Assembly: GCA_021819255.1 (NCBI GenBank) | Contig: JAKART010000198.1 | Span: forward strand, 1-5,311 | DNA: 5,311 bases | Direction of reading: 5' to 3' | Source: Acidobacteriota bacterium | GTDB taxonomy: Bacteria; Acidobacteriota; Terriglobia; Terriglobales; Acidobacteriaceae | In this document: piece by piece, positions 4,716 through 5,311 of the stretch | How the letters are laid out: each line of letters begins with the position of its first letter | How positions within the stretch are numbered: the stretch's first letter is position 1 | Notes under the pieces: model-generated | Databases searched by the model: none | Seen by the model: the letters and a program-made list of their open reading frames with translations, nothing else | Told to the model about the DNA's origin: nothing | Position numbers and translations under genes: made by a program

Positions 4716-5311
4716 CTCTTCGTCCTCGGCCACAGGCGCCGGAACCCCGCCCTCTCTCCGCATCCGCAGATAGCCACGAATAAAAGGCTCAAGATCTCCG
4801 TCCAGGACCTTGTCCACATCCCCCACCTCCACTCTCGTGCGCAGATCCTTGGCCATGCGGTAGGGCTGCAGAACATAACTGCGAATCTGGGATCCGAACT
4901 TAATGTCGAGTTTGGAGTCCTCCAGCTTGCGACTAACCTCTTTCTTCTTTTCTAGTTCGTACTCATAGAGTTTGGACCGCATCATCTTCATGGCCCGGTC
5001 CTTATTCTTGTGCTGGGAACGCTCATTCTGGCAGCCGGTCACAATCCCAGTGGGGATATGAGTAATACGAACAGCGGAATCGGTGGTATTCACATGCTGG
5101 CCACCCTTGCCGCCAGACCGATAGGTGTCGATGCGAAGCTCCTCGGGTTTGATATCAATGACGATCGTATCGTCGATCTCCGGCGAGACAAACACGCTGG
5201 CAAAGCTGGTGTGGCGGCGTTTTGCGGAATCGAACGGCGAGATGCGCACCAGGCGATGCACACCCGTCTCTCCGCTCATAAGACCAAAGGCGTATTCGCC
5301 TGAAATGTTGA
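4713..5311 (-). CDS. prfB: Peptide chain release factor 2, N-terminal half outside the window
   Basis: The frame is open to the right edge and gives the last 198 residues of RF2, which recognises UGA and UAA stops and triggers release of the finished peptide. The stop-codon recognition tripeptide SPF (5240-5232) identifies RF2 over RF1, and the catalytic GGQ lies at 5105-5097 within [12 protein letters not shown]. Downstream are the typical [20 protein letters not shown] and GSQIRSYVL segments. By comparison with E. coli RF2 (365 residues, SPF at 205-207), about 180 N-terminal residues are missing, including any programmed-frameshift site. An internal ATG at 5279 is not the start, because the residues before it (SGEYAFGL) still match the family. 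The tail is slightly longer than in E. coli and acidic (AEDEE). The gene converges on recR. Confidence 0.96.
   Translation of the reverse strand, partial: NISGEYAFGLMSGETGVHRLVRISPFDSAKRRHTSFASVFVSPEIDDTIVIDIKPEELRIDTYRSGGKGGQHVNTTDSAVRITHIPTGIVTGCQNERSQHKNKDRAMKMMRSKLYEYELEKKKEVSRKLEDSKLDIKFGSQIRSYVLQPYRMAKDLRTRVEVGDVDKVLDGDLEPFIRGYLRMRREGGVPAPVAEDEE

Overview
The window is GC-rich bacterial chromosome, most likely from an acidobacterium (Acidobacteriota, Terriglobia-like). This is inferred from the flavour of the DnaX, YbaB and RecR proteins, the dense packing, and a small SET-domain protein next to a proline/serine-rich secreted protein. It rests on recognition by eye, not on a database search. 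No mobile element, CRISPR array, tRNA or rRNA was found.

Layout. (1) Positions 1-563, minus strand: the 5' part of a gene for an exported, low-complexity Pro/Gly/Ser/Ala-rich protein; it runs off the left edge. (2) Positions 564-627: a 64-bp divergent spacer with a back-to-back pair of predicted promoters. (3) Positions 628-1098, plus: a compact 156-residue SET-domain protein lysine methyltransferase with a complete post-SET zinc motif, probably read from a leaderless mRNA. (4) Positions 1099-1347: a non-coding spacer with several overlapping stem-loops and a predicted promoter for the next gene. (5) Positions 1348-3498, plus: dnaX, the clamp-loader gamma/tau subunit, with a long Ala/Pro/Ser linker. 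(6) Positions 3673-3990 and 3993-4598, plus: ybaB and recR, two bases apart. (7) Positions 4599-4712: a 114-bp convergent spacer with a GC-rich stem-loop. (8) Positions 4713-5311, minus: the C-terminal half of prfB (release factor RF2), running off the right edge.

How the genes fit together. dnaX-ybaB-recR is a classic bacterial replication/repair cluster: DnaX loads the sliding clamp, YbaB/EbfC is a small nucleoid-associated DNA-binding protein, and RecR acts with RecF/RecO to load RecA at gaps. prfB is a translation gene that converges on the cluster and has no obvious functional tie to it. The SET gene and the exported-protein gene share a divergent promoter region. Whether they share a function cannot be told from the sequence.

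Most of the window is ordinary core genome. The parts that deserve a second look are the bacterial SET/post-SET methyltransferase, its predicted leaderless start in a very tight divergent promoter, the mutually exclusive hairpins upstream of dnaX, and a nine-base motif repeated symmetrically at the two stop codons of the convergent recR/prfB pair. I did not find convincing evidence of a wholly new system.
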